Positions 54,801-63,596 of a DNA stretch of 64,000 bases are shown one piece after another. The position numbers and the translations under genes are program-made. The stretch comes from Gimesia chilikensis. GTDB taxonomy: Bacteria; Planctomycetota; Planctomycetia; Planctomycetales; Planctomycetaceae. Within the stretch, counting starts at the first letter, position 1. Each line of letters opens with the position of its first letter. The DNA is taken from positions 183,828-247,827 of the forward strand of contig NZ_VTSR01000018.1 in the NCBI RefSeq assembly GCF_008329715.1, read 5' to 3'. The notes below the pieces were generated by a model. That model had not been told where the DNA came from, did not search any database, and was given only the letters and a program-made list of their open reading frames with translations.

Positions 54801-57184
54801 TGAAGTCGTTGCTCAAGATTAAGCCGGCCCTGGGACTGTTGCGGTATCAGCCTGCGGCCCGATCCCTGTCCAGTCTCTATTGGAATTACTTCTGTGCCCC
54901 GGAACTGAAAACGCTGTTTGAATCGCAGCTCTCTGGTTTCGGTCGCATTATGCAAGTCTTCCCACAGACCGGAAAACAGCAGTACTATATCAGCGAACTT
55001 CAACAACAGCTGACTGAATTCGTACAACGGCTGCATTGTTTCGAGCCGGCGCTGGTTCCCGAATCTGCAGAGTACCTGTTCCAGGAACTCGTGCACGGCA
55101 ATCAATTCGTGGTCAGTCAGCGGGCGGGAGAGCTGTTCCAGGAATTTGAGAAGTATTTAAAACACAATAACGCACTGGAACGATTCCAGGAGAGTCTCGA
55201 AGCGACTCATGCCAATCCGTTGAACTGGTTTTTGCTGGCCCGGGACTGGGTGGGCGCCTACCTGGATCATCTGAATTCCGATGAAGACCGAGATTACCGG
55301 GATGAAATTGCCTTACTGCTGCTGGCGGGCAAACTGGATCGTCAGCGACTGATCGATGCCCGCGTGACCGATCAGATCAGCGGGCTCTCGGGTTCGCATG
55401 CCCGGATTCAGCAGGGCGAATATCACCTGCACTATAACCGGTTCATGCAGCGGTTGAATGAATTCCAGCAGGTGAAAGTGCCCCGCTTCGAATCTTACGT
55501 CACGCTCAAGAAAGAAATCGTCGACGAAGCCCGGCATGCGATGCGACTCGAAGAGTTTCGTCCGCGGGTGTTGACTTCGTTTGTCCGGAACCGTCTCCTG
55601 GATGAAGTTTATCTGCCTGTGATTGGCGATAACCTTGCCAAGCAGATGGGGGAAGCGGGCGAACAGAAGCGAACCGACCGTATGGGACTGCTGATGCTGG
55701 TGTCTCCGCCGGGCTATGGTAAAACCACGCTGATGGAATACATCGCCAATCGCCTGGGGATCATCTTCATGAAGATCAACGGGCCGGCCCTGGGACACCA
55801 GGTGACCTCGCTCGATCCCGCATCCGCACCGAATGCGGGGGCCCGGGAAGAGGTGAAGAAGCTGAACCTGTCGCTGGAAATGGGCGACAACGTGATGATC
55901 TACCTGGACGACATTCAGCACTGTAATCCCGAATTCCTGCAGAAGTTCATTTCTCTGTGTGACGCCCAGCGGAAGATCGAAGGGGTCTACGAAGGGGAGA
56001 CTCGGACCTACGACCTGCGGGGACGCAAAGTAGCGGTCGTCATGGCTGGGAACCCGTATACCGAGAGTGGGGAAAAGTTCCAGATCCCCGACATGCTTTC
56101 AAACCGTGCCGACATTTATAACCTGGGTGAAGTGATTGGCGAGCACGCGGATGCGTTCGAAATGAGTTACCTGGAAAACTGCATCACCTCGAATCCGGTT
56201 TTGAATCCGCTCTCGTCACGCAGTCAGAAAGACGTTTATACGATCATTCAGATGGCCGAAGATGGAACCGGCGAACGGGGCGATCTGGAAGGCAACTATT
56301 CCGTCGAAGAACTGAACGAGATGGTTTCCACGATGAAGAAACTGATTCGGGTTCGCGACGTGATTTTGAGTGTGAACCGCGAATACATCCGTTCTGCGGC
56401 CCAGTCAGACGAATACCGGACCGAACCGGCGTTCAAACTGCAGGGGTCCTACCGTAACATGAACCGCATCGCCGAGAAGGTATTTGCGGTGATGAATGAC
56501 AGGGAACTGGAAACGCTGATTGTTTCCAATTATGAAAACGATGCCCAGACCCTGACCTCGGATACCGAAGCCAACCTGTTGAAGTTCAAGGAACTGATGG
56601 GCATCCTGAAGGAAGCCGAGCTGCAGCGCTGGAACGAAATCAAAAAATCATTCCGCAAAAATCAGCAGTTAAAGAGTGTGGGCGGTGAAGATCGCATGGC
56701 GCAGGCCATTCTGCAACTGGCGAATGTGGGCGAAGGACTGCAGGACATCCGCGAAGCCATGAACGCCGGCATCGGCAGACTGACAGAAGAGAAAACAGAG
56801 ACCAACCTGGATCAATATGCCCGCGAATTCGCGGAGCGGTTCCAGAATCTTTCTGAGAGCCTGCACGCGATTCAGGCAGCTCTGAGCTCGGGGACGAAAG
56901 ATGTGACGACACTGTTTGAGAAGTCACTGCAGACTCGTGAAACGCAGCAGGCGGCTGCTGAGAAACCGGCTGTGGAACCCGACGACCGGATTACCGTGGT
57001 CAACAAGATTCCCCGCTCACTGTTGAATGTGCTGGAAACGCAGTTCGACCTGATGCAGGGCTGGATGCAGCCTCTGCTCAATTCTTCGCAGGCCAACCAG
57101 GCCGAGTTTCAGGAACTCAAGGATCTGGTGAAACGCTGCATGAAAGACTACAACGCGCTGATTAAACGCGTGGACGACGAGTAA
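51836..57184 (+). CDS. Giant DUF3686-type AAA ATPase ('DNA repair ATPase')
   Basis: 1782 residues from GTG at 51836 (ATG at 51860 is an alternative; neither has a Shine-Dalgarno). The first ~480 residues match the DUF3686-type N-terminal region (beta-rich, LFGYNVRFGLKTEIQLSDVF; DLHYSGAHPHISIDDRLF). About 490-870 are coiled coil, followed by helical repeats. The AAA core is at about 1285-1500: Walker A SPPGYGKTT near 1293, Walker B IYLDDIQH near 1360, then MAGNPYTESGEKFQIP and NRADIYNLGE. The last ~250 residues are again coiled. Similar proteins are annotated 'DNA repair ATPase', a label not backed by direct evidence I know. Genomic pairing with flotillin suggests a membrane-linked motor. Confidence 0.88.
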   Translation: MSHGIHEQMADSENHTSETAADNADAIALESSTYEIIQNRLQSRGKELQSRLSQLNERRKEVFGSIETRLLGSDRITTEHNCVPRDMLAVGNRFLFGYNVRFGLKTEIQLSDVFSVYEFKDGTYHNLPLDLIQDPAFEKDFKDIYRYYKNATFAKFFVKGPYLYMLFKVGQGARDFKTFKWAFQEDQLVYVDNRSDHEVQYPPQQEFEWVRTHRDLHYSGAHPHISIDDRLFVETIGGDLTIKIENNTDTGEGIYAEPVDDPDQTLDDAEIFYALIGSLILLKIRPYKESKFRYFIYNEKLQQARRLDSIKDACILLPDDHGLVFSNGYYLQNGDSKTFETDLQDMLYQERIAAPNGEDFLYVFYQPEQGVHVLLQYNVIEQKLDTPMICHGFALFEGGELICFSGQGEPQKHHTIQLWKTPYVSESFEVPHKTDSYLNKIGNKDIVRGMAECHELLGLIYRRDAYENLYVDLVKQSTDVLDSYFWINHQDTYALGEVVLEIKKAAEAAVTEYEKVLQLRQNTRKKTAEVETQTRETLVAIDHRRFDQIDDFVQSLASLRSLRGDVISLRDLRYVDVTLVEQLEAKVSERTEKLAGRCVEFLLRKDALKPYADRISAASEKIKTVEKVADARKVEEEIEVSSGELEMLIDIVSNLKVEDTTQRTAIIDNISANFSRINQSRAALKNRIKDLMSVEGVAEFNAQIKLLNQGVVNYLDVSDSPEKCDDFLTKLMIQVEELEGRFAEFDEFVEQLTEKREEIYAAFESRKLAIVESRNKRANSLAKSAERILTGIRSRAEQLESINEINGYFASDLMIDKVRDIVRQLGELEDTVKVDDIQSRLKSIREDAVRQLKDKQELFVDGENIIRLGNRNFTVNRQALDLTTVMRDDVLQLHLTGTNFFSEIEDERLLATRDVWNQELVSENRDVYRVEYLAYTLLNSLDSDPETSLESVLKLTDEELLAFIQKFMGPRYSEGYVKGVHDQDALLLVKSLLKIKPALGLLRYQPAARSLSSLYWNYFCAPELKTLFESQLSGFGRIMQVFPQTGKQQYYISELQQQLTEFVQRLHCFEPALVPESAEYLFQELVHGNQFVVSQRAGELFQEFEKYLKHNNALERFQESLEATHANPLNWFLLARDWVGAYLDHLNSDEDRDYRDEIALLLLAGKLDRQRLIDARVTDQISGLSGSHARIQQGEYHLHYNRFMQRLNEFQQVKVPRFESYVTLKKEIVDEARHAMRLEEFRPRVLTSFVRNRLLDEVYLPVIGDNLAKQMGEAGEQKRTDRMGLLMLVSPPGYGKTTLMEYIANRLGIIFMKINGPALGHQVTSLDPASAPNAGAREEVKKLNLSLEMGDNVMIYLDDIQHCNPEFLQKFISLCDAQRKIEGVYEGETRTYDLRGRKVAVVMAGNPYTESGEKFQIPDMLSNRADIYNLGEVIGEHADAFEMSYLENCITSNPVLNPLSSRSQKDVYTIIQMAEDGTGERGDLEGNYSVEELNEMVSTMKKLIRVRDVILSVNREYIRSAAQSDEYRTEPAFKLQGSYRNMNRIAEKVFAVMNDRELETLIVSNYENDAQTLTSDTEANLLKFKELMGILKEAELQRWNEIKKSFRKNQQLKSVGGEDRMAQAILQLANVGEGLQDIREAMNAGIGRLTEEKTETNLDQYAREFAERFQNLSESLHAIQAALSSGTKDVTTLFEKSLQTRETQQAAAEKPAVEPDDRITVVNKIPRSLLNVLETQFDLMQGWMQPLLNSSQANQAEFQELKDLVKRCMKDYNALIKRVDDE

Positions 57185-57202
57185 CCTGTCTGTTATTCAT
57201 GT

Positions 57203-58579
57203 TCATGACAGCTCGTGTAACTGCTCTCCGAAGGGGAGCGTTACAATCGGGCGTCCGGAGTGATCCAGGTAGTGTTTCTCGGTGTTGACCCCCAGGTGCT
57301 GGTAGATCGTGGCGAGGACGTCCTGGGGTGTTTTCGGGTTGTCCTTGGGGAAAGCCCCTTTGGAATCGGAAGAGCCGACGACGCGTCCCCCTTTGACGGG
57401 GCCTCCGGCAATCGCGGCGCTGAACACATTCGGATAATGGTCGCGGCCTGAATTCTTATTGACCCGCGGGGTGCGTCCGAATTCGCCCCAGGCGACGACG
57501 AGTGTCGATTCCAGCAGGCCCCGCTGATCGAGGTCTTCGATCAACGCCGAATAGGCCTGATCCCAGCGGGGGAGGAAGCCGTTCTTCATCGAGTCAAAAC
57601 CTTCAACGTGCGTGTCCCACCAGCGGCAGTCGACAGTGACCAGTCGCACTCCGGCTTCCACCAGACGGCGTCCCAGCAGGAGCCGTTGAGAGAAGGCACT
57701 CGCACTGCAACGCCGGGGGTCCATCGGATCGTATCGGGCTGTGAAGCCATAGCGGTCGCGGGTGCTGTCCCGTTCTGCGTCCAGGTCAAAGGCCTTGCGG
57801 GCTTTGTCGGAACTCAGGATGCGGAACGCCTGTTGTTGGAATTCGTTGATCGCATCCAGTTGACCGGAGCGGTCCAGGTCGGTGCGGAACTGGTCGAACC
57901 CTTTCAGTAAATCCTTGCGGCGGGAAAATCGATTTTGACTCATGCCTTCGACCAGCGAGAAGTTTTGCAGGGTGAAAGGACCTGCGTTAGCAGGATCGGC
58001 CAGGGTTTCGAAGGGTTTGTGTGCGACGCCCAGGTAGGCGGAATCGGTGCCCGGCACCTGGCGGGGAATCATGACATAGGGAGGGAGCTCAGGAGTCAGG
58101 TGCCCCAGTTGTTCTGAGACCACGGCGCCACAGCTGGGATGGACGTTGGTGGTGGGATCCGTTCCGGGGGGATAGCCGGTAAACAGGATCTGGTCACCGG
58201 CGGAATGTCCGGCGTTGGTGTGGTGCAGGCTGCGGATGATCGACCACTTGTCCATGATGCTGGCACAGCGGGGCATCAGGTCGACAATCTCAATGCCGGG
58301 AACCGAGGTTTTAATCGCGCCGAAAGCACCACGGTAGTCGGCGGGAGCCAGTGGTTTGGGGTCCCAGGTCTCGTGTTGTGAAGGACCACCCCGCATCCAG
58401 AGAATGATGACCGAGTTCTCTGTCTTCGCTGCAGGGCCGGCGTGTGCTTCGTGTTGCAGTAGTCCTGCGAGTGTCAATCCGGTCAGCCCGAGTCCGCCGG
58501 CTTTGAGAAAATCACGTCTCTGCAGATGCAAAGACTTCCGGAACTCTGAGCAGCCTGTCTGGGATTGGCGAAAACTCAT
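57203..58579 (-). CDS. DUF1501 protein with Tat-type export signal
   Basis: 458 residues from the ATG at 58579 (MSFRQSQTGC), which has GGAG upstream; an ATG at 58609 lacks any such site. The twin-arginine signal LQRRDFLKAGGLGLTGL lies near residues 18-35. The body has the DUF1501 (sulfatase-like alkaline-phosphatase fold) features VIILWMRGGPSQHETWDPK and LHHTNAGHSAGDQI. Planctomycetes often pair such genes with DUF1549/DUF1553 genes; none lies here. Function of the family is not established. Converges on the giant ATPase gene with 18 bases between. Confidence 0.93.
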   Translation of the reverse strand: MSFRQSQTGCSEFRKSLHLQRRDFLKAGGLGLTGLTLAGLLQHEAHAGPAAKTENSVIILWMRGGPSQHETWDPKPLAPADYRGAFGAIKTSVPGIEIVDLMPRCASIMDKWSIIRSLHHTNAGHSAGDQILFTGYPPGTDPTTNVHPSCGAVVSEQLGHLTPELPPYVMIPRQVPGTDSAYLGVAHKPFETLADPANAGPFTLQNFSLVEGMSQNRFSRRKDLLKGFDQFRTDLDRSGQLDAINEFQQQAFRILSSDKARKAFDLDAERDSTRDRYGFTARYDPMDPRRCSASAFSQRLLLGRRLVEAGVRLVTVDCRWWDTHVEGFDSMKNGFLPRWDQAYSALIEDLDQRGLLESTLVVAWGEFGRTPRVNKNSGRDHYPNVFSAAIAGGPVKGGRVVGSSDSKGAFPKDNPKTPQDVLATIYQHLGVNTEKHYLDHSGRPIVTLPFGEQLHELS

Positions 58580-58813
58580 GGACTTCTGACTCCGGTGGGA
58601 GGGAAACATTAAATATCAGCGCACGTTTATGTTATCGGGATGTGAGAGAAGTGCCAAGGGAAAATGATCAGCTTCAGGTTTTCGGGCGGACTCGAATCCC
58701 CTGAAATGCAATTTCAACGGAATTTGAATTTCTTAACATGATTGACATTTTGCAGGGATGGGTATACAAGTGATTTCTGAATGATTGTGTACTGACGAAT
58801 TGTTTAACGAGGA

Positions 58814-59317
58814 ATGAATCCAATGCTGAATGCGACATCTCTGGTATTAGCTGCTGCAGAACCATTACTGGCCTTTTTTTGCGTCCTGTTTGTGGCGGTT
58901 CCGATCGGATTGGCGATTGGCGCTGTCATTCTGCGAGCAGCGATCAGCCTGTTCAATAAATTTGCTGGTTTTGGAGAAGATCACCTGTCGCGCGTCCCCG
59001 AGCCTGAGATGCTGAAAGCAATGGGAATTGTTTTCATTACCGGGCTCGTGAACTGGGTTGTGGGCTTTATCATTGGACTGTTTGGGGCAGTCGCGTTGAA
59101 AGAAGTGGGCCAGCCGTGGGCAGAATTGCTGCCCGCGCTGTTTTCCCTGCCCTTCAGCTTCCTGGTTGCCTCGGCTTTGCTGGCTGGTCTCTTGCCAACG
59201 ACCTTTGTGCGTGGGATGGGGGTCGCAGCCTGTCAGTATCTGATTTCGATCCTCATCGCAGTCGTGATCGGGGTGATCTTTGTGGTGATTGCTGCGCTGG
59301 TGGCTGGTGCAGCCTGA
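58814..59317 (+). CDS. Integral membrane protein, unknown function
   Basis: 167 residues, or 164 if the ATG at 58823 is used, which is the better start because ACGAGGA lies nine bases before it. Four or five hydrophobic helices span the protein (LLAFFCVLFVAVPIGLAIGAVIL; FITGLVNWVVGFIIGLFGAVAL; LPFSFLVASALLAGLL; YLISILIAVVIGVIFVVIAALVAG). No catalytic or family motif is recognised. It converges on the J-domain-like operon. Confidence 0.78.
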   Translation: MNPMLNATSLVLAAAEPLLAFFCVLFVAVPIGLAIGAVILRAAISLFNKFAGFGEDHLSRVPEPEMLKAMGIVFITGLVNWVVGFIIGLFGAVALKEVGQPWAELLPALFSLPFSFLVASALLAGLLPTTFVRGMGVAACQYLISILIAVVIGVIFVVIAALVAGAA

Positions 59318-59354
59318 AAGAGGCGGTTTTCGGAGATGCTTCGTGCAGTGAGAT

Positions 59355-61010
59355 TCAGTGACTCGCGTGCAGTAATCGCTGGGCTGTGACATAGATAAAC
59401 AGACCCGGATCGAGCCGCATGAGGTTGGCGATTTCGTCCAGTTCTTCGTACTCGATATCGTCTTTTTTGGTGCCGTTCAGGGCTTCCAGGCCCTCGGCGA
59501 CTTCATCCAGGGGGAGCCAGCAGGTCTGGAAGAAACGCATGATCTCGAACCGCCAGCCGGCGCGATAGTAGCGGTCTCTGAGCCAGTTCGAAGAGAGCGC
59601 CGCGAGGATAAAGAAAATAAAGTTGGTGAGTACGATGAGGCCGATGTAGAGCAGCGAGGACCAGAAAGAGGAAAACATCCGAAAGATCAGATAGATAATA
59701 GAGATGATCGAAGCCAGAAACAGCAGGACATATGTGGTTGATGTCATTTCAGTGATATTTTGATAGCGACGGCCATAATTTTCATGAAACAGTTGATCGG
59801 CCAGTTTCTGAATTTGCGAGTCTCTCTGCTCACTCTCGCTATATTCCACATAGACTTCCACGCGCTCATAGACATCATCGGCGATGAGTTCCCAGAGGAT
59901 TCGCAGATTGAGCAGCTGTTTGTCCAGCTTGGGGAATTCCGTCAGGAGATCATCTTCGTAGGAGATCAGCAGAAGCTGACATTCAAGGAAGGCCAGGTCG
60001 GCTTCGCTCTCGGGAAGTACACTGTAATTTCTGATGGCCCTGTCGATGGTCTCGCGGATGGCACTCTCCTGGATAAACGTGTCCCGCTGCTCACGGTACT
60101 GACGGAGCAGGTCCAGCAGGTAATATTCGCGTTCCAGCCAGTAAGGCAGTTCATCGTAGTGGGAGTCGACTTCAGCAAAGATCTGGTCAATCCACTTCTG
60201 ACTGGCTTTCCAGATGGCCGGTTTCAGAATGTGCAGATAGAAGACCAGCAGGTTGTCGACCCGATGGTCGCGTAAATTGGCTTCGCAGCTGGAGAGTGTC
60301 TTGCGAAATATCTTGAAGGGCGCGTTACGGATCAGGCGATCCCAGCCTTTTTCAGTCAGATAATAAAAGCGGTCTGAGTTGACGATGCGAGACGTTTTGA
60401 GCAACAGGGACGCGAGTTCCTTCAGTGGAATTTCCTGAGAGAAGTACTGTTTCAGTAATTCGAACAGCCCGGGCTCTTCCTGGTGAACCTTGAGGCCTTC
60501 CAGGATCCAGCCTGCAAAATGGCCTTTCGTCTCAGGCAGCAGGTCCGCAAAGACCGCCAGCGCGTAATAATCGTAGGGAGATTTTGAGGTCTGCTGTTTC
60601 AATTCCGCATACAGCACGTCGATCGGTTCGTCTTTGAGTCGCTCCAGCAGACCTGTTTTCTGGCCTTTGTCTGTTGCTTCGCTGGACGAATTGTAGAGCG
60701 GATCTGCAGCGGGTGAGCCTGTCAACTCATTCTGGAGTTCGGAATCGGACTGTTCCGTATCACTCGACCAGTCAAACTGCAGGTGTTGTGAACTCGGCAG
60801 GGGCTCGCCATAGCGGAGCGCGTCGTTCAGGGATTCAAACGCGGCGCGGATTTTCTGGAATTCCTCCGGGAATTTTTCCGGTTTGAATTTCCGAATAAAG
60901 GAATTGTATTTCCGTTTCAGATCGAGGACATCGTAATCCCCCTCCAGGCCGAAAAAATCTTCCGGTCGGTCAGGCAATAATTCCCATTGTGGCTCATCGG
61001 GGCCACTCAT
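59355..61010 (-). CDS. Membrane protein with degenerate J-like domain
   Basis: 551 residues. Residues of about 17-68 (DFFGLEGDYDVLDLKRKYNS, then FQKIRAAFESLNDALRYG) have the shape of a DnaJ J-domain, but the essential HPD is replaced by KPE (FKPEKFP). A long helical region follows, then two membrane helices at about 420-473 (TYVLLFLASIISIIYLIF; YIGLIVLTNFIFFILA), leaving a cytoplasmic C-terminal tail. Loss of HPD should abolish stimulation of DnaK. ATG has AGGAG six bases upstream. It is 25 bases downstream of the 61036 gene, so both are one operon. Confidence 0.78.
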   Translation of the reverse strand: MSGPDEPQWELLPDRPEDFFGLEGDYDVLDLKRKYNSFIRKFKPEKFPEEFQKIRAAFESLNDALRYGEPLPSSQHLQFDWSSDTEQSDSELQNELTGSPAADPLYNSSSEATDKGQKTGLLERLKDEPIDVLYAELKQQTSKSPYDYYALAVFADLLPETKGHFAGWILEGLKVHQEEPGLFELLKQYFSQEIPLKELASLLLKTSRIVNSDRFYYLTEKGWDRLIRNAPFKIFRKTLSSCEANLRDHRVDNLLVFYLHILKPAIWKASQKWIDQIFAEVDSHYDELPYWLEREYYLLDLLRQYREQRDTFIQESAIRETIDRAIRNYSVLPESEADLAFLECQLLLISYEDDLLTEFPKLDKQLLNLRILWELIADDVYERVEVYVEYSESEQRDSQIQKLADQLFHENYGRRYQNITEMTSTTYVLLFLASIISIIYLIFRMFSSFWSSLLYIGLIVLTNFIFFILAALSSNWLRDRYYRAGWRFEIMRFFQTCWLPLDEVAEGLEALNGTKKDDIEYEELDEIANLMRLDPGLFIYVTAQRLLHASH

Positions 61011-61035
61011 ATCCGGCTCCTCTGTAAGGTTAGGC

Positions 61036-61761
61036 TCAGCCGAGAAAACTCAACAGCATGCTGAGAAAGTCTGAGGCATAAACGATGATGAATCCCAGGA
61101 TTAACATCACAAACAGGTAGGTGATTCCATAGACCACCCTGTTGACCGCCCAGAAGAAATTATCCAGCGTCGAAATGCGATTCCGCTTCGCCAGCAGCTG
61201 ATTGATCCAGACTTTCTCCAGCTCGTATAGTTGGGGAAACTCTTTTTTGATGATCTGAGCCAACTGACGGTATTTTTTGGGCTTGGGGAAGCGGGGGCTC
61301 ATCAGTCCGCGGCGGGATTCTTCCAGGAATTTCATGCGGAGCGTGACTGCTTTGGCGGGTGGGGCAATGACCAGTTTACAGAACTTGTCATAAAACTCCG
61401 GGAAACAACGGGGGTGCGTTTTGAGTTGTTGGAACAGGGGCCTGCATTCTGCAACGGATTTGAGTTTGCTGTGAAAGATCGCCAGTTGGGGGAACGGTCT
61501 GGTGTCGATAGCCTTGAGTCGTTGCTGAAGTTTTCTGTCATCAAGTGACCAGAACGAACTTCTCAGCTTGTCCAGTTGTTCGCTGACTCGCTCTTTCTGC
61601 GTCAGGTCTGAATCTGGTTCGTCCGTGAATTGTTGCTTTGAGGTTGCTGGTTTGATCAGGCGCAGCCGCCGGTGCAGAATCTGATCGGCTTCTTCCAGGG
61701 GATTCAACAGCAGCATCTGGCGTGCGTATTCGAGCTGATGATCAGCGTCAGGCTGATTCAA
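61036..61761 (-). CDS. Tail-anchored membrane protein, unknown function
   Basis: 241 residues from TTG at 61761, with AAGGAA upstream. Mostly helical and charged, ending in a strong membrane helix at about 210-240 (GITYLFVMLILGFIIVYASDFL), so it may be tail-anchored. Residues of about 1-35 (LEYARQMLLLNPLEEADQI) recall a TPR-like repeat. First gene of a two-gene operon with the J-like membrane protein. No family recognised. Confidence 0.75.
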   Translation of the reverse strand: MNQPDADHQLEYARQMLLLNPLEEADQILHRRLRLIKPATSKQQFTDEPDSDLTQKERVSEQLDKLRSSFWSLDDRKLQQRLKAIDTRPFPQLAIFHSKLKSVAECRPLFQQLKTHPRCFPEFYDKFCKLVIAPPAKAVTLRMKFLEESRRGLMSPRFPKPKKYRQLAQIIKKEFPQLYELEKVWINQLLAKRNRISTLDNFFWAVNRVVYGITYLFVMLILGFIIVYASDFLSMLLSFLG

Positions 61762-62031
61762 TTTCGAGTTCCTTTACTGGATGTGCAAGGGGAATCACGA
61801 GCGGACAGGGGCCGACTGTGGAGTTTTGTCTGAACAGTTCTCTTTAATGAAATACTACCGGCATTCCCTGAAAATGCACACCGGAAATGTGTTTTTATTC
61901 AGTGTGTTTTTGTATTCTGAAAAAGGTGCTGAACTGTTCTGCGGCGCAGGCATGGAGCCAGACGTATTTCTGCAGTGACGCTTGTCGGGGACAGGAAAGA
62001 AATGAGTTTTACATAACAGGTAGCAGATTTT

Positions 62032-62445
62032 ATGGAACGCTTTCTCGTCAATATCTTCCTGTCCATCCTGATCTGGGGGGGCGTCGGAGGGATGCTGCTG
62101 CGGGCCTACGTGGATAAAACGAATGGTCTGATTGTAGACGATCCAATTGAGAAACCGTCGCGAATGAAAGCATTTGCCATCATGGGCTTTCTCTCGGTGT
62201 TCAATATGGCGGGGGTCTTCTTTCTGAATATCATCTGGCATGTGCAGAAATGGGACGTACCCCACGTTGTCGAACAGGCCATACTTTGCCCGGGAATGAT
62301 TCTGACCGGTATGTTTCTGTTTGCGCTCGTGTTACCCGCGACGCTGAAGAAAGCGGCGGTCACCTCGGCCTTCTGTAATCTGGCCTTCCTCGGAGGGGCG
62401 GTGCTGATCTTTGTGGTCAGGCACCTGCAGACCATGATCCACTGA
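62032..62445 (+). CDS. Small integral membrane protein, unknown function
   Basis: 137 residues with an N-terminal helix (LVNIFLSILIWGGVGGMLL) and three more hydrophobic segments (MGFLSVFNMAGVFFLNIIW; GMILTGMFLFALVLPATL; CNLAFLGGAVLIFVV). No family recognised. Starts after a weak AGGT. A perfect 10-bp hairpin overlaps its stop codon. Confidence 0.68.
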   Translation: MERFLVNIFLSILIWGGVGGMLLRAYVDKTNGLIVDDPIEKPSRMKAFAIMGFLSVFNMAGVFFLNIIWHVQKWDVPHVVEQAILCPGMILTGMFLFALVLPATLKKAAVTSAFCNLAFLGGAVLIFVVRHLQTMIH

Positions 62446-62472
62446 GCCTCGACGCTGCGAGGCTCAGATTTA
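62442..62472 (+). terminator. Probable terminator or 3' hairpin of the 62032 gene
   Basis: CTGAGCCTCG (62442-62451) pairs perfectly with CGAGGCTCAG (62458-62467) around a 6-base loop and is followed by ATTTAG. The T-run is weak, so it could also stabilise the 3' end of the mRNA. It overlaps the stop codon. Confidence 0.5.
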
Positions 62473-62495
62473 GATCATGTTGGTCAGTCTGGAGC

Positions 62496-63596
62496 TTACT
62501 GAATTTTGCCACGACCCTGGATCGGCCAGACAACTTCCAGACGATCGTTGCGGAAACCGTAGAAGTTTTCGTGCAGGATCGTGGTGAAGTCGGCGTAGCC
62601 GGGGATCAGCTCGATCTTGTCGCCGATCTTGAGGTCCTGAGATTCGGGACCCAGGTTGACGGCACAGTGTTCTGCACTCAACGCGGTGACTTCGGCATCC
62701 GGCCAGGCTTTGACCAGGGGAAGCTGGAAGTCGGGGTGCATTGTTTTACGACCGCAGTCGAGCACCATGCGTCCCTTTTCCGGGCGACTGACGACGGTTG
62801 CCAGGACGCTTAAGGAGTAGTCGAGGCCGGTCAGACTGCATTTGTTGACGTACATCGGGTCAGCGAAGATGCCGCCGCCCGCCTGCAGTTCGGTGATGCC
62901 TTCGCAGTTCGAGGTGATCTGGTAGGAACCGGTACCGCCGGCACTGACGATTTCGCATTGAATGCCTTTGGCTTCGATGGCGGTTTTACAGCCGACGAGC
63001 GTTCGCATCGCTTCTTCGATTTTCTGTTGTTTTTCTTCCGGATCCTGAACCTGCAGCAGGTGTCCTTCATAGCCCATGATGCCGGCGAGTTCGACACCTT
63101 CGAGTTTATCGATGGCCATGGCGAGGTCGAGCGTGTCCTGCCCTGGACGTGAGCCGACGCGGTTGAGGCCGATATTCACTTCAGGCATCATGCGGCAGAC
63201 AACGCCGGCATCGGCACACATTTTTGCCAGTGGTTCGATCTGGGCGAAGTGGTCGCAGGCGATGATGGGGCGGGCATGACGGCAGAGAGAGACGACGCGT
63301 TCCCATTTGGTTTTGCCGACAATCATGTTGGCGATGAGGATGTCTTTGACGCCGGCGGCTGCCATGACTTCGGCTTCGGAGACCTTGGCACAGGTCACGC
63401 CGATCGCACCGGCTTCCATCTGGGCGAGGGCAATGGCGGGGGTTTTATGACATTTTTCATGGGGCCGCCAGGTCTTTCCGCGGCTGAGAATATAGTCGGA
63501 CATCTTCTGAATATTTGATTCCATAATATCCAGGTCGATGCAGAGTATAGGAGTGTCGAGGTCGAACTTATGTGATCCAATAACAGACTGAGTCAT
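62496..63596 (-). CDS. D-threonine aldolase-like PLP enzyme (alanine-racemase N-terminal fold)
   Basis: 366 residues from the ATG at 63596 (MTQSVIGSH), with AGGA seven bases upstream; the upstream ATG at 63635 lacks a Shine-Dalgarno. TPILCIDLDIMESNIQKM starts the alanine-racemase-like barrel; RPHEKCHKTPAIA is the region containing the PLP-binding lysine in D-threonine aldolases and D-serine dehydratase-like enzymes; GLNRVGSRPG and GIMGYEGH follow. The C-terminal beta domain has SAEHCAVNLG, a conserved metal-ligand-type motif in the family. It should cleave D-threonine or a related beta-hydroxy-amino acid; the substrate is unconfirmed. Confidence 0.88.
   Translation of the reverse strand: MTQSVIGSHKFDLDTPILCIDLDIMESNIQKMSDYILSRGKTWRPHEKCHKTPAIALAQMEAGAIGVTCAKVSEAEVMAAAGVKDILIANMIVGKTKWERVVSLCRHARPIIACDHFAQIEPLAKMCADAGVVCRMMPEVNIGLNRVGSRPGQDTLDLAMAIDKLEGVELAGIMGYEGHLLQVQDPEEKQQKIEEAMRTLVGCKTAIEAKGIQCEIVSAGGTGSYQITSNCEGITELQAGGGIFADPMYVNKCSLTGLDYSLSVLATVVSRPEKGRMVLDCGRKTMHPDFQLPLVKAWPDAEVTALSAEHCAVNLGPESQDLKIGDKIELIPGYADFTTILHENFYGFRNDRLEVVWPIQGRGKIQ

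Noticed and set aside
53264..55105. 613-residue open frame on the minus strand
   Set aside because: It lies wholly antisense to the giant ATPase gene. Strong codon bias there leaves long open antisense frames. Composition shows no known motif.
48983..57184. Calling the flotillin-ATPase module a phage-defence system
   Set aside because: There is no nuclease, known defence effector, integrase or defence-gene neighbour. Its function is better left open.
61781..61978. 65-residue + strand ORF before the 62032 gene
   Set aside because: No Shine-Dalgarno, no recognised pattern, Cys/Phe-rich composition and an opposing ORF over the same bases.
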